The notes under the pieces: generated by a model
What the model was told of the DNA's origin: nothing
What the model saw: only the letters and a program-made list of their open reading frames with translations
Databases searched by the model: none
Origin: UBA1422 sp041752735
GTDB taxonomy: Bacteria; Bacillota; Clostridia; Peptostreptococcales; Anaerovoracaceae
Assembly: GCA_041752735.1 (NCBI GenBank)
Contig: JBGSVW010000046.1
Location: forward strand, 1 to 64,000
DNA: 64,000 nt
Reading direction: 5' to 3'
Part shown: piece by piece, positions 40,213 to 49,798 of the stretch
Numbering within the stretch: position 1 is the first letter of the stretch
How the letters are laid out: each line of letters starts with the position of its first letter
Made by a program: the position numbers and the translations under genes

Positions 40213-40369
40213 TATAATCTACCTTTCTCTTACAAATTTCATTTGCTATATTCCATGATTTCTTATGGAATGATTTCATTGTAGATTACAATGCTTAATC
40301 CAAACTGAAGTTATCAAGTATAAACTGATTAATGAAAAATTAGCATTTTAGTATATGGCTTTCGTATCG

Positions 40370-41497
40370 CTACGCCTGATTAGATGCGCCACGCCATCTT
40401 AAGATTGTAGCAACCACTACCCCACTAGCCAGCAGCAGTAGCAATAACCAAGGTGTTAAATCCTGACCCGTGTCTGGAGCTGCTTCCTGTAATGCTACGG
40501 TAACATCAAAATATTTTGATTGTAAACCTGCGGTGTATGTGATGCGTGATGTTCCCGCTTTTAGACCGGTGAAGGTGTTGCCATCGCGGGAGAACATGGT
40601 TTCGTCATATGCCCATTCACCTCCGCTAATGTTTGGGGTTAGCGTAATGCCACTGCCTTGGGCAATCCTGCCATCAGCATCGGAGGATCCAAGTGTAAGA
40701 GGAGTCGGTGGATCCATTGCAGCCGCAGCTTGCAATGCGGTAATCGGCCCATTCCACATCTTGATGGCATATACCCTGCCCCCATTGGTGGCTTCTGAAG
40801 ATGTGGCACTGTCATCATGGAAAAACCCGAACCGTACCTTCCCGTCGACCGTAACCGGGGTTGCATATTGATTTGAACTGTCGTCATAATTGTATACCTC
40901 TGTCAGCGTGCCATTTTGCACTGTATATACAATGAATCGACCTGTCGTTGCATTCCTTGTTGCAACGATATCAATAATCGTTGAAGCTGAAAACACGGGG
41001 CTTCCCTCGTCATAGGCATATCCTTCTTCGCCTTCACCTCCGGATAAGGTAGGATAAAATAACAATTGTCCTCCGTAAAAGTAGAAGCCATCATCCGATA
41101 CCCGATTTTTATAATCGATGATTTTTGCCCAGGAACTTGGCATCTCATCATAAACAAATCGAACACCGATGGAATAGTTCCCAAGAAGGCTGGCCTCATT
41201 CACATCGATACAAAAGCCACCACCACGGTCTGCTGTGGATGTCCATTGCCAAAAGGTGGAATCGCTTCCCGTATCGCTTCCAAACGAGCTAGTGGAGTTT
41301 CCATATGTTGCATTTCCGCTTTCGATAACATCAATCGTTGTCAACGTTGATCCGCTTAATTCATCCACAAAATCTCCGTCAAAATCATAATATACAATCA
41401 GTTCTGATTCCTCAGTAACGGCTGATACTGAGACCGGAACAATTAGCAGTAGCATCATCAAAAGTGTGATGAACACCAAGGATATTCTCTTTTTCAT
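40370..41497 (-). CDS. Wall-anchored LamG-like protein
   Basis: A 375-aa exported protein. Signal peptide (ISLVFITLLMMLLLIVPVSVSA), then a concanavalin/LamG-type beta-sandwich (about residues 30-260; LIVYYDFDGDFVDELSG start is characteristic), then a Big-like domain (GITLTPNISGG...GLKAGTSRITYTAG). It ends with APDTGQD, a membrane helix and RWRGASNQA, a sortase signal. It likely binds a glycan or matrix. It resembles the other two APxTG proteins in the window only at the anchor. Confidence 0.85.
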   Translation of the reverse strand: MKKRISLVFITLLMMLLLIVPVSVSAVTEESELIVYYDFDGDFVDELSGSTLTTIDVIESGNATYGNSTSSFGSDTGSDSTFWQWTSTADRGGGFCIDVNEASLLGNYSIGVRFVYDEMPSSWAKIIDYKNRVSDDGFYFYGGQLLFYPTLSGGEGEEGYAYDEGSPVFSASTIIDIVATRNATTGRFIVYTVQNGTLTEVYNYDDSSNQYATPVTVDGKVRFGFFHDDSATSSEATNGGRVYAIKMWNGPITALQAAAAMDPPTPLTLGSSDADGRIAQGSGITLTPNISGGEWAYDETMFSRDGNTFTGLKAGTSRITYTAGLQSKYFDVTVALQEAAPDTGQDLTPWLLLLLLASGVVVATILRWRGASNQA

Positions 41498-41661
41498 AAA
41501 ATCACCTCAATATACAATAAGGATACCAATCTTATATTGTTAATTTTGATTATAAAGCGAAAGTCTACCCTGTGTCAATCCAGACCCTATCATGACTTTC
41601 CCACTTGCTTTAATCCATCAACACAATTAAACTAATGTTAATTTAATCTATTGGAGGGCGT

Positions 41662-43662
41662 ATGAATAGGTCAAGAAAAATCTTAGTCGTTTTGGTTGTA
41701 ATGCTTGGTTTTGTTGTCGCAGCAGCATTGATGAATAGTGCTGAGTATGCAATGGCGGAAACCAATACCCCTTATGGTGAGGGAAATCTCAGTACGAATC
41801 CCGAGTATAGCGGATACGCTTATTTGATTGACCACTATGACATAAACGTGACTGTAAACGAAAATAACACATTGGATATTACAGAATCCATTGAGGCATA
41901 TTTCAACATATCAAAACACGGTATTATCAGAACCATACCATTAAAGAACAAAATTATACGTTTGGATGGAACAACCGCAACCAACCGGGCGATTGTAGAC
42001 AACATTCGTGTCAATGAGCAATACTCCACTTCAATTTCAGACGGGAGCAAAGTCATAAAAATTGGGAATCCCGATGTCACTTGGACAGGCGAAAAAGCCT
42101 ATATAATCGACTACTCCTACAACCTTGGCAAAGACACAGGCAAAGAATACGATGAACTCTATTTGAATCTGATTGGTGATAGCTGGGATACGGCCATTGG
42201 TAATGTCACCTTCCGCATCACCATGCCTAAGGCCTTTGAACCGGAAATGATTGGTTTTTCAAAAGGTCAATTGGGTTCTACTGACAGCACAGGCATTTCA
42301 TATCAGGTCAATGGAACAGTCATCACAGGTAGCTATGATGGGGTGTTGAATCCCGGAGAAGCGCTGACAGTTCGCGTGCAACTTCCGGAAGGATATTTCA
42401 TCAATACCGGAATCACGGTTGATTTGATGACCATCTTGGCTCTTGCCATTCCGATTCTATTCGTTCTCATAACAGTCTTCCTGTGGGCAAAATTTGGAAA
42501 TGATGATCATGTGGTGGAAACAGTTGAATTCTACCCACCAGAAGGCTTCAATAGCGCCGAGCTGGGATACCTATATAAAGGAAGCGCAGAAACCAAGGAT
42601 GTTATTTCATTGTTGATATATCTGGCTAACAAAGGCTATATCAAAATCACAGAATTTGAAGAGCATTCATTATTTGCAAAATCCAAAACATTTAAACTGA
42701 CCAAGCTCAAAGAGTATGATGGTGACAATGAAAACGAGCGGATTTTCCTATCAGGCCTATTCAATGTTCCCAAGGCGTTACATCTTGCCGATATCCTAAG
42801 CCTGTTCAAAACAAAGGAACAACCACCAATGGATGATCCCACGGAAAGCAGAGACGAAGTCATGTCAGAGGACCTTACCAACAGCTTTTATATAACCACC
42901 AACAAAATTCTACAGAACTTAAACAAAAAAGAAAACAAATTCACCATATTCGAAAAAACATCCTTAGGGAAAGGATTGTATTTCATTGGCATGTTGGTTG
43001 CCATCTATGGACTTATTACGATACCACCGGTTGTTGCATATGGAGGCCTCCCTTCGCTCTTATTTGGATTACTTTTCCCCGGCATTGGGTTTACCGTTTT
43101 ATTTGCCATGGTCTTTGGAAAAACCAAAGTGGCTGTCAAAATTTTTGGGCTGGTGTGGGGGCTTGGATTTGGTGGTGTCCCCTGGGCAACCTTGGTTCTT
43201 CCGGCATTGTTGTCCACACCCCTTTCCCTTGTGGCTTATGCTGTAGGCTTGGTGTGTGTCTTTATCATAGTTATGTTCTTTAAGGCAATGCCCAAAAGAA
43301 CTGCCTACGGAAATGAAATCCTCGGAAAGATCAAAGGGTTCCGGACATTTTTAGAGACGGCTGAAAAGCCCAAGCTTGAACGGCTGGTGATGCAGGACCC
43401 GGCATATTTTTACAATATCCTGCCCTATGCCTATGTGCTTGATGTGTCAGACAAATGGATCGAGCAATTTGAAACCATCGGATTACAATCTCCTGATTGG
43501 TATGAGGGTAACACCGCTTTCAGCGTTGCATCCTTTGGTACCTTTATGAATTCCACCATGGCAACAGCATCCACTGCCATGTCCTCCAGTTCTTCGGGGA
43601 GTAGCTCCGGCGGAGGTTCGTCCGGCGGTGGCTCCGGTGGTGGCGGTGGCTCTTCTTGGTAA
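41662..43662 (+). CDS. DUF2207 membrane protein
   Basis: A 666-aa membrane protein. Signal segment (ILVVLVVMLGFVVAAALM), an extracytoplasmic DUF2207 domain (about residues 55-250; YDINVTVNENNTLDITESIEA), a membrane helix (LMTILALAIPILFVLITVFLW), a cytosolic domain (about 290-440), then two to four further helices (about 440-540) and a glycine/serine tail GGGSSGGGSGGGGG that is common in this family. The role of DUF2207 proteins is unknown. ATG 41662 follows GGAGGG. Confidence 0.88.
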   Translation: MNRSRKILVVLVVMLGFVVAAALMNSAEYAMAETNTPYGEGNLSTNPEYSGYAYLIDHYDINVTVNENNTLDITESIEAYFNISKHGIIRTIPLKNKIIRLDGTTATNRAIVDNIRVNEQYSTSISDGSKVIKIGNPDVTWTGEKAYIIDYSYNLGKDTGKEYDELYLNLIGDSWDTAIGNVTFRITMPKAFEPEMIGFSKGQLGSTDSTGISYQVNGTVITGSYDGVLNPGEALTVRVQLPEGYFINTGITVDLMTILALAIPILFVLITVFLWAKFGNDDHVVETVEFYPPEGFNSAELGYLYKGSAETKDVISLLIYLANKGYIKITEFEEHSLFAKSKTFKLTKLKEYDGDNENERIFLSGLFNVPKALHLADILSLFKTKEQPPMDDPTESRDEVMSEDLTNSFYITTNKILQNLNKKENKFTIFEKTSLGKGLYFIGMLVAIYGLITIPPVVAYGGLPSLLFGLLFPGIGFTVLFAMVFGKTKVAVKIFGLVWGLGFGGVPWATLVLPALLSTPLSLVAYAVGLVCVFIIVMFFKAMPKRTAYGNEILGKIKGFRTFLETAEKPKLERLVMQDPAYFYNILPYAYVLDVSDKWIEQFETIGLQSPDWYEGNTAFSVASFGTFMNSTMATASTAMSSSSSGSSSGGGSSGGGSGGGGGSSW

Positions 43663-43779
43663 TCGTAATTACAGGTAATGCCACACCCAATGAACACAAA
43701 AGTCCAATATTTAACTCAAAAGAGGCCTTTCTCCCGGTTATCTATATCAGCGTGGAGTAATCTGTGTTATGGTTAAGTT

Positions 43780-43791
43780 ACTTGTACAAGT
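43780..43791. promoter_or_regulatory. Palindrome upstream of the CsbD-like gene
   Basis: ACTTGTACAAGT is a perfect 12-bp palindrome about 90 bp before the gene, extended by TTAC on one side and GTAA on the other. It is a likely regulator site. Confidence 0.5.
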
Positions 43792-43882
43792 GTAATATCT
43801 GTTCCCAGACGTCAATATTATGATCTTGAATTACCCTGCAAGGGCAAGATTTGACGCAGTTTAAGAAAAGGAGATCAACATT

Positions 43883-44107
43883 ATGAATGATTTCAAGAAT
43901 AATGTTAAGAATACAAAAGATCAAGTAGTAGGCCGAGTTAAAGAAAAATTTGGTGACGTGACCAATAATGAAGAGTTAGAATTAAAAGGTAAAATCCAGT
44001 CTGTCACTGCAGATGCAAAAAAAAATGCAGCCGAACTCAAGGCGAAAGCTGAAAAAAAGATTAACGACTTCTTAGATGATAAAGAAGACAATAGCGGAAA
44101 AAAGTAA
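43883..44107 (+). CDS. CsbD-family stress protein
   Basis: A 74-aa highly charged protein. CsbD proteins are small general-stress proteins of unknown mechanism. The pattern NTKDQVVGRVKEKFGDVTNNEELELKGK, cited as VVGRVKEKFGDVT and NEELELKGK, is typical; the C-terminal half is a lysine/alanine helix. ATG 43883 follows AAAGGAG. Monocistronic, with a strong bidirectional terminator behind it. Confidence 0.88.
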   Translation: MNDFKNNVKNTKDQVVGRVKEKFGDVTNNEELELKGKIQSVTADAKKNAAELKAKAEKKINDFLDDKEDNSGKK

Positions 44108-44184
44108 AAAATAAATAAATTACACTGGGTAAAATTGTACATCGACTCCAGATTGGCACATTTTTAATAATTGTGTTAATCATG

Positions 44185-44231
44185 AAGCACCTGCAAACGA
44201 GGATAAAAATCTCCTTGTTTGCAGGTGCTTT
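44185..44231. terminator. Bidirectional terminator between csbD-like and rhodanese genes
   Basis: A long stem (AAGCACCTGCAAAC-GAGGA / TCTCCT-GTTTGCAGGTGCTT) with TTTT, serving the two converging genes. Confidence 0.85.
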
Positions 44232-44241
44232 TGGTTATGAT

Positions 44242-44670
44242 TTAAACACCGGTTTCTGTCTCATAAGGCCAGTCGATGATACCGCCCATATCATAGATAT
44301 TTTTGTAGCCCAAATCAATCAATATTTGAGCCGCAGTGGCGCTTCGGTTTCCGGATCTACAGTAGATAATGTAAGTTGCATCTTTATCCGGCATCATTTC
44401 CGGAGCCAGATTTTCCAGCTCATCCACAGGCACGAGTATTGCCCCAGGTATATGTTCTTCCGTATATTCTTCTTGCGTCCTTACGTCCACCAGTATGATT
44501 GCCTTGTCTTCCTCCATCATCACCTTTCCTTCTTCTGCGGTAAGGTTGACAACTACAGGCTCGTCTTCTCCTGTGGGAGTATCGGCAGTTGCGCAACCGG
44601 ATAGGCCAAGAGCAAGGGCTAAAACCAACAAAATGGTTATGGTAAGGATTGGAATGGTTCTCTTCTTCAT
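44242..44670 (-). CDS. Rhodanese-domain lipoprotein
   Basis: A 142-aa exported lipoprotein (signal ILTITILLVLALALGLSGC, lipobox LSGC) with one rhodanese domain. The active-site loop CRSGNRS has the catalytic cysteine. Such proteins transfer sulfane sulfur or act as thiol/metal sensors outside the membrane. ATG 44670 follows AAAGGAGG; the upstream ATG 44712 is not needed. Confidence 0.92.
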   Translation of the reverse strand: MKKRTIPILTITILLVLALALGLSGCATADTPTGEDEPVVVNLTAEEGKVMMEEDKAIILVDVRTQEEYTEEHIPGAILVPVDELENLAPEMMPDKDATYIIYCRSGNRSATAAQILIDLGYKNIYDMGGIIDWPYETETGV

Positions 44671-44842
44671 GATTGCTTCCTCCTTTTTTGGTTTGCTTTT
44701 ATTTTGTACCACAGACTGTCAGTTTTACACGCATATATTTAGAATTAATCTCAACTTGATTGTACCTAGTATTCTTGTTAAAATATATTCATAGTTTATT
44801 TCTTCATATAAATATATCTTTATCTTTGAACGGGGGTTTTCA

Positions 44843-45457
44843 ATGGTTATTGATTTTGACATTTTTGCATTTCTGGGATTGATTCTAATCTTCGGCCTTG
44901 TGGGCTGGCAACTCAAGAAAAAGAAGGACAAAAGCAGACTTTATCTTATCTTTTATGGCTTCTTTTCCTTTTATCTGATTGCACTATACAGCAATACAAT
45001 ATTTCCATTGGCCTACTTCGGCCATGATTTTCCGCCCAACCTATGGCAATCCATCAACTTCGTCCCCTTTACAGGCCTTATTAAATGGGGAAGTCTGATG
45101 AACCTATTCATGTTGATTCCTTTTGGATTTGCTGTTCCATTCGTTCGGGAGATTCCCAATGCCAAAACCATGGTTCCCGTCATATTGATTCCGGGGTTCA
45201 TACTTGAATTTATTCAATTTCTCAGCGGTCTGATTTCGGCAGGATATACCTGGCGCCTCATCGACATCAACGATTATATGATGTATTCTTTAGGCATAGC
45301 ATTGGGATATCTGATTTTCCGTATCGTGGCTTCTTTGGTGTTGGAGCTTTTTCCGGATCAAGGTGAGGGAGATAGTGTTATGAATTATATCAGGGGTATC
45401 TTTGACAGAAGTACCCCAAAGCCACCAAAGGAACCTTTTGGTGATGAAGGGTATTAA
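44843..45457 (+). CDS. VanZ-like membrane protein
   Basis: A 204-aa protein with five or six membrane helices. VanZ-family features are NFVPFTGLIKWGSLMNLFMLIPFGF, cited as NFVPF and LMNLFMLIPFGF, plus PGFILEFIQFLSG and DINDYMMYSLGIALGY. VanZ proteins give low-level teicoplanin resistance in one case; most have unknown roles in the envelope. It precedes a DUF3795 gene by 17 nt. Confidence 0.88.
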   Translation: MVIDFDIFAFLGLILIFGLVGWQLKKKKDKSRLYLIFYGFFSFYLIALYSNTIFPLAYFGHDFPPNLWQSINFVPFTGLIKWGSLMNLFMLIPFGFAVPFVREIPNAKTMVPVILIPGFILEFIQFLSGLISAGYTWRLIDINDYMMYSLGIALGYLIFRIVASLVLELFPDQGEGDSVMNYIRGIFDRSTPKPPKEPFGDEGY

Positions 45458-45474
45458 GCATTTAGGAGCGTACT

Positions 45475-45921
45475 ATGGAAGAACAACTGATTGCCCCATG
45501 TGGCATGAATTGCGCTTTGTGCGTCAGTTATTTGGCTATGAAAAACGACATCAACAAAGAAGGGTTTCACCGGCGCTATTGTCCCGGTTGTATCCCTCGG
45601 GGAAAGCATTGCCTGTTTATGAAGGATCAATGCGCCAAAGTCGGCAAGGGTCAATTGCGCTTTTGTAGCGAGTGCCCGGACTTTCCCTGTAAACGATTAA
45701 AGACTTTGGATGCACGGTATCGGACTAAATATCATATGAGCATGATTGAAAACTTGGAGTTTATACAGGTACACGGAATGGAAGAGTTTTTAAAGAAAGA
45801 AGAAGTCACATGGAAATGCGGGCAATGCGGGGAACCCATTAGTTGTCACAACGGGCTTTGTCTCCACTGTGACCTGGAAAAAATGAAGCAAAACAAAAAG
45901 TATCGATGGGATGAAGAGTAG
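45475..45921 (+). CDS. DUF3795 cysteine-rich protein
   Basis: A 148-aa soluble protein with cysteine clusters: CGMNCALC, CPGCIPRGKHC, CSECPDFPC, and a C-terminal ribbon CGQCGEP...CHNGLCLHC. DUF3795 is typical of anaerobes and probably binds zinc or iron-sulfur. The function is unknown. ATG 45475 follows AGGAG. The stop is TAG; reading through gives nothing homologous, so it is a true stop. Confidence 0.88.
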   Translation: MEEQLIAPCGMNCALCVSYLAMKNDINKEGFHRRYCPGCIPRGKHCLFMKDQCAKVGKGQLRFCSECPDFPCKRLKTLDARYRTKYHMSMIENLEFIQVHGMEEFLKKEEVTWKCGQCGEPISCHNGLCLHCDLEKMKQNKKYRWDEE

Positions 45922-46025
45922 AATTCATGTGTGGTTCTTGTATACATGCCAAAAATGATTGCATCTAATAAATTACCGATGTATAATGGGCGGGTATTGT
46001 CACACAACAACTGAAAGGTGAACCT

Positions 46026-46619
46026 TTGTTACCACAAACCCATGCGATTATCGCTGGCATCATCTATGAAGATGTGCTGAAAGACCATAAAATACAACTA
46101 AACAAAAATAACTTGATATATGGAAGCATCAAACCGGATATTTATTCCGGGCTACCCAAACTTAAACACTTTAAGCCACAGTCCTTCTCAGCCATTTGCA
46201 GTGAGATTTCCAACCTATCCGGTGGATTGGTGGAAGACAACCGCGCAGCTGTAGCAAGCGTATCTAAAAAAATAGGTATTGTGACCCATTACGTTGCAGA
46301 CTATTTTTGCGCACCGCACAACGACAGGCTGACATACAAACACCATATCATCGATCACATCAAGTATGAGAACAGCTTACACCAGGTGTTTGAAGAAACC
46401 ATCCTTGGGCAGAAAAAAATCATGCCCACTTCCTGGCTGGACTTTTCCAGGCCGGAACAAGTCATGAACTATCTGGATGAACTCCACAAGTTCTATGAGG
46501 ATAGCAACGAAAGCTTCCACAACGACTTGGTCGGTTCTCTTCAGGCCACAAGGTCCGTAGCTTCCATGATTGTACGTGAAGCCTTCGGCGGTGGCAATGC
46601 CATCTGGCTGGCCGCATAA
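46026..46619 (+). CDS. Zinc-dependent phospholipase C-like protein
   Basis: A 197-aa protein of the zinc-dependent PLC fold. Metal-ligand histidines are seen in THAIIAG near the start, HYVADYFCAPHND in the middle and HHIIDHIKYE after it. There is no signal peptide. Many clostridia encode such intracellular-looking forms of unknown substrate. The start is TTG 46026 after AAAGGTG. It has its own terminator (46644). Confidence 0.82.
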   Translation: MLPQTHAIIAGIIYEDVLKDHKIQLNKNNLIYGSIKPDIYSGLPKLKHFKPQSFSAICSEISNLSGGLVEDNRAAVASVSKKIGIVTHYVADYFCAPHNDRLTYKHHIIDHIKYENSLHQVFEETILGQKKIMPTSWLDFSRPEQVMNYLDELHKFYEDSNESFHNDLVGSLQATRSVASMIVREAFGGGNAIWLAA

Positions 46620-46643
46620 TCAACCAATAAGCAAACAGAATAC

Positions 46644-46674
46644 AAAAGACTCCCTATGATTGGGAGTCTTTTTG
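46644..46674 (+). terminator. Terminator after the PLC-like gene
   Basis: AAAAGACTCCC / GGGAGTCTTTTT stem with a 7-nt loop. Confidence 0.85.
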
Positions 46675-46713
46675 ATTTCATTTAACTTGTGGTTGCAAAT
46701 GTTGGGTTGATGC

Positions 46714-47103
46714 CTACAGTTCTTTCGGGGCTTCGATTTCCTTGCCCGACAATTCAATGACCTTGGCAAACCCTTGGGGATCGGCAAAATTTCCGCCACC
46801 CGATGTGGGCACACAGATGATTCTGTCTCTTCCCACTTCATTGACAAAGGTTCTTACTGCGGGGGGCATATTGGATGCCCAAAGAGGAAAAGTCAGTACA
46901 ATTGTTTCGCCATCTTTGGTAGGTTCGTAAGTAGCGGGAAGGCTTTTCTTTTGGGATGCCATCATCCCAGCCCGAATGAATCCGAATAGGCCTTTCCAGC
47001 TTTTTCCGTCATCGATTTTATTGGCCTTTACACCATATCTGTCAGCCAGTTCCTGGGCGATTTTTTCGCTTCGATGGGTTCTGGTGAAGTAATAAACTTG
47101 CAT
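46714..47103 (-). CDS. Flavodoxin-like protein
   Basis: A 129-aa protein of flavodoxin fold. The first loop YYFTRTHRSEKIAQEL is poor in the serine/threonine residues that hold FMN phosphate, so cofactor binding is less sure; the later strands (TIVLTFPLWASNMPPAV and ICVPTSGGGNF) fit the family. ATG 47103 follows GGAGG. The gene lies just after a truncated transporter, probably once its operon partner. Confidence 0.75.
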   Translation of the reverse strand: MQVYYFTRTHRSEKIAQELADRYGVKANKIDDGKSWKGLFGFIRAGMMASQKKSLPATYEPTKDGETIVLTFPLWASNMPPAVRTFVNEVGRDRIICVPTSGGGNFADPQGFAKVIELSGKEIEAPKEL

Positions 47104-47104
47104 A

Positions 47105-47280
47105 TTAATTCCTCCTTATTGGATCCTTATAAAACAGCAGGATTGCGAATCCTACGATATTAAATACCATAACACAGATGTACAGATTTGCAAAGCCGTC
47201 GTTGATGGTGGTTTGGAAAACTTTTTCGATGGCTGGCGCTTCTGCTTTTATATCGCTTTGGTACTGCTGATACCTGTATC
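47105..47280 (-). pseudogene. 3' remnant of a major-facilitator transporter
   Basis: About 57 codons, open back to a stop at about 47281, with no start. The end reads FQTTINDGFANLY, then a membrane helix ICVMVFNIVGFAILLFY and KDPIRRN, like the last helix of MFS drug-type permeases. The rest of the gene is gone. Its last codons hold the ribosome site of the flavodoxin-like gene. Confidence 0.5.
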
Positions 47281-47511
47281 AATACCATAAAAGTGTTTGT
47301 CAACATCATTTGAATTCTCCGTGTTCTTACTTGGTTTTCGCTTTTTTGGTGATCATATATTTAGTTGCTTTTATAATCAAATTGTATGATGCCTCTTTTT
47401 AGTTGCTTTTGCAACTATTTTTTTATTTCTTTTCTGAATTGTTTTTTCCATGTATAATGATTCCATCAGTCAACACCAAAAGTATACGAAATCGAAATCG
47501 TGAGGGTACAA

Positions 47512-48732
47512 ATGGATTATAAATATATCATCCGAAAGCGTGGCACCAGGTCTGGTGCGGACACATCAATCGCCTCAGTGGCTGTTGCTGCGACTGTGCG
47601 ACAATTTCATCAAACAATCCCAGGTTACAAACCTACAGCCTTATTCACGTTGGAGGGAATGGCCAAAGAGCTCGGAATAGAGCAACTGTATGTTAAAGAC
47701 GAATCCTCCCGGTTTGGGCTTAATGCCTTTAAGGCTTTGGGTGGTAGCTATGCGGTCGCCAATATTTTAGCGGAACAGATGAATTTACCTCTTGAAACCA
47801 TTGGATTTGAGCAACTCATTAAAGGTAGTTCCCCTCTGGTTCCGGACGATATGACTTTTATCACTGCCACCGATGGAAATCATGGTCGGGGCTTGGCATG
47901 GTTCGTTAATAAGCTTGGGTACCGTTCTGTTGTGTACATGCCAAAAGGTAGCGCGCAGGAAAGATTGGATAATATTCTGGCAGAAAATGCCGATGCCCAT
48001 ATTACGAAGCTCAATTACGACGGTGCTGTTCATCTAGCCGAACGGGACGCGGCGGCTAATGGCTGGACTTTGGTTCAAGACACCGCCTGGGAAGGATACG
48101 AAACAATTCCTGCCTGGATTATGCAGGGATATATGACCCTGGCTGACGAAATCCATGATAGCCTTGTGGCATTGGGCGATGAAAAACCCACCCATATTTT
48201 CCTACAGGCTGGCGTTGGCTCCTATGCAGGCGCCGTACTTGGATATTTTACTTCCACCTACGGTGAAGATCGCCCCATCACAGTAATCGTTGAACCTACC
48301 AAAGCAGCATGCCACTATAAATCTGCCAAAATCGATGACGGCATTGTTCACTTTGTGGAAGGAGATATGCCTACCATAATGGCTGGATTAGCCTGTGGGG
48401 AACCCAGCATTATCAGTTGGAAAATACTTGATGCCTACGCCGATGCTTTTATCACATGCCCTGACTTTGTGGCTGCGGAAGGTATGCGGATGCTGGCAAA
48501 TCCCATAGATGGTGATCCTAAAATTGTCTCCGGTGAAAGTGGTGCAGTTGGTGCCGGTTTAATCCGCGAAATTATGAGAAACCCCGATCTGGCAGATTTT
48601 AAAGAGCAACTTCATTTTAATGAATCTGCTAAAGTACTGATTATTAGCACTGAAGGTGCCACCGACCTGGCACACTACAAAGCTGTCGTGTGGGACGGCA
48701 AAAATCCCAGTTACTTTGAGGAAGTTCAGTAA
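47512..48732 (+). CDS. dpaL: Diaminopropionate ammonia-lyase
   Basis: PLP enzyme that splits 2,3-diaminopropionate into pyruvate and ammonia. The 406-aa protein has the PLP lysine in RFGLNAFKALGGSYA, the TATDGNHGRGLAW loop, GVGSYAGAVLG, and SGESGAVGAGL, all characteristic of this fold-type II family. ATG 47512 is preferred over GTG 47500 because GAGGG precedes it. It is monogenic with a terminator on each side. It could supply nitrogen or remove diaminopropionate. Confidence 0.92.
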   Translation: MDYKYIIRKRGTRSGADTSIASVAVAATVRQFHQTIPGYKPTALFTLEGMAKELGIEQLYVKDESSRFGLNAFKALGGSYAVANILAEQMNLPLETIGFEQLIKGSSPLVPDDMTFITATDGNHGRGLAWFVNKLGYRSVVYMPKGSAQERLDNILAENADAHITKLNYDGAVHLAERDAAANGWTLVQDTAWEGYETIPAWIMQGYMTLADEIHDSLVALGDEKPTHIFLQAGVGSYAGAVLGYFTSTYGEDRPITVIVEPTKAACHYKSAKIDDGIVHFVEGDMPTIMAGLACGEPSIISWKILDAYADAFITCPDFVAAEGMRMLANPIDGDPKIVSGESGAVGAGLIREIMRNPDLADFKEQLHFNESAKVLIISTEGATDLAHYKAVVWDGKNPSYFEEVQ

Positions 48733-48792
48733 AAGAATTTGATTTTCCAAAGACGAAAAAATAGCGTCAATCCATTTAAGTTCCAGACACAA

Positions 48793-48850
48793 AAAATGCA
48801 CCCCCACTCAGCCAGACAAATTCATTTGGCCGGGAAGGTGCATTTTCTTA
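48793..48850 (+). terminator. Terminator after the ammonia-lyase gene
   Basis: AAAATGCACC / GGTGCATTTT outer stem with an inner GGCC-containing arm, then TCTTATTTTTT. It lies between converging genes. Confidence 0.75.
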
Positions 48851-48882
48851 TTTTTTGGTGTCAATAACCGTACAGTTATTCT

Positions 48883-49779
48883 TTAAAGGGCAAGGATTTT
48901 CATGTTTCCACTGACGGTTTCCAGGCTGATTTTGTTTTCGCCATTTTTGTACATTGCCATGTTCTTGTTGATTTTCACATCAAACTCACAGTCAAAATTA
49001 CCACTGACTCTGTCATATTCCACTTTGAATCCTTCAGTACTCTTGGGAAAACCAAGGGTTATTGAACCGCTTACCGTTTCAATAGATACAGAATCCGGCG
49101 CGCCTCCCAGATAAGTTGCGTATATTTCTCCGGATACTGATTCCATATGTGTACTGCCGAATATTGCTTCAGTGCAACGAATTTTACCGCTAACGGTTTC
49201 GGCATACATCGAAACCGCATCCAATTGGTTGGTATTAATATCGCCGGATACTGTCGCCAAATTGATTTGATATGGCAGCGACAGACCATCGATTTGGATA
49301 TCCGCTGATACGGTGTCGATGACCACATCGGTCAATTCATGATTGATGGGGATATTGATGGTTAATTCTTTGTCCAGAGATTTGAAAATGCCCTGGAACT
49401 TCACCTTAGGTTTTGCAAACATTATCTTTAAAACCCCGTCTTCAACTTTGTATCGCATTTCGTAATCTTCGTCCAATGGAGTATCACTCTCTTCGGAGAT
49501 TGAAATTTCATTTGTTCCGGTTATTTCCGGGTTAAATACATTAACCTTCACATCTCCTGCAGTCCAATTGACTTCAAGTTCTTTCACCTGATCCTTGGAA
49601 ATTTCTCCTTCTCCGATTTTATAGTTATCGTCATTATAGTTGAATCCGGATCCACCTAAGAAGTTGAAGCTGAAGAAGTTCAGGCTATGGGTGCCGTTGA
49701 CACCCCAGACCAATACGCCGGTCAACGCAAGAGCGATGAAGGCATAAACAAAAATTCGAATTAGTGCAGATGTTTTCAT
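48883..49779 (-). CDS. DUF4097 envelope-sensing-type protein
   Basis: A 298-aa protein with one N-terminal membrane helix (IRIFVYAFIALALTGVLVWGV) and an extracytoplasmic beta-helix-like DUF4097 domain with repeated VSGDI/VSGSI/VSGNF turns (about residues 60-298). Such proteins occur with PadR and DUF1700/HAAS proteins as a three-gene unit, as here. The function of the unit is unknown; an envelope-stress role is often proposed. Confidence 0.88.
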   Translation of the reverse strand: MKTSALIRIFVYAFIALALTGVLVWGVNGTHSLNFFSFNFLGGSGFNYNDDNYKIGEGEISKDQVKELEVNWTAGDVKVNVFNPEITGTNEISISEESDTPLDEDYEMRYKVEDGVLKIMFAKPKVKFQGIFKSLDKELTINIPINHELTDVVIDTVSADIQIDGLSLPYQINLATVSGDINTNQLDAVSMYAETVSGKIRCTEAIFGSTHMESVSGEIYATYLGGAPDSVSIETVSGSITLGFPKSTEGFKVEYDRVSGNFDCEFDVKINKNMAMYKNGENKISLETVSGNMKILAL

Positions 49780-49798
49780 TTGATGTTCTTCCTTTCTC

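Noticed and set aside
44173..44604. A 143-codon plus-strand frame over the rhodanese gene
   Set aside because: It is antisense to a clear lipoprotein gene and crosses a terminator.
45475..45960. Readthrough of the DUF3795 TAG stop as a second pyrrolysine gene
   Set aside because: The downstream frame has no conserved sequence and the protein is complete at the TAG.
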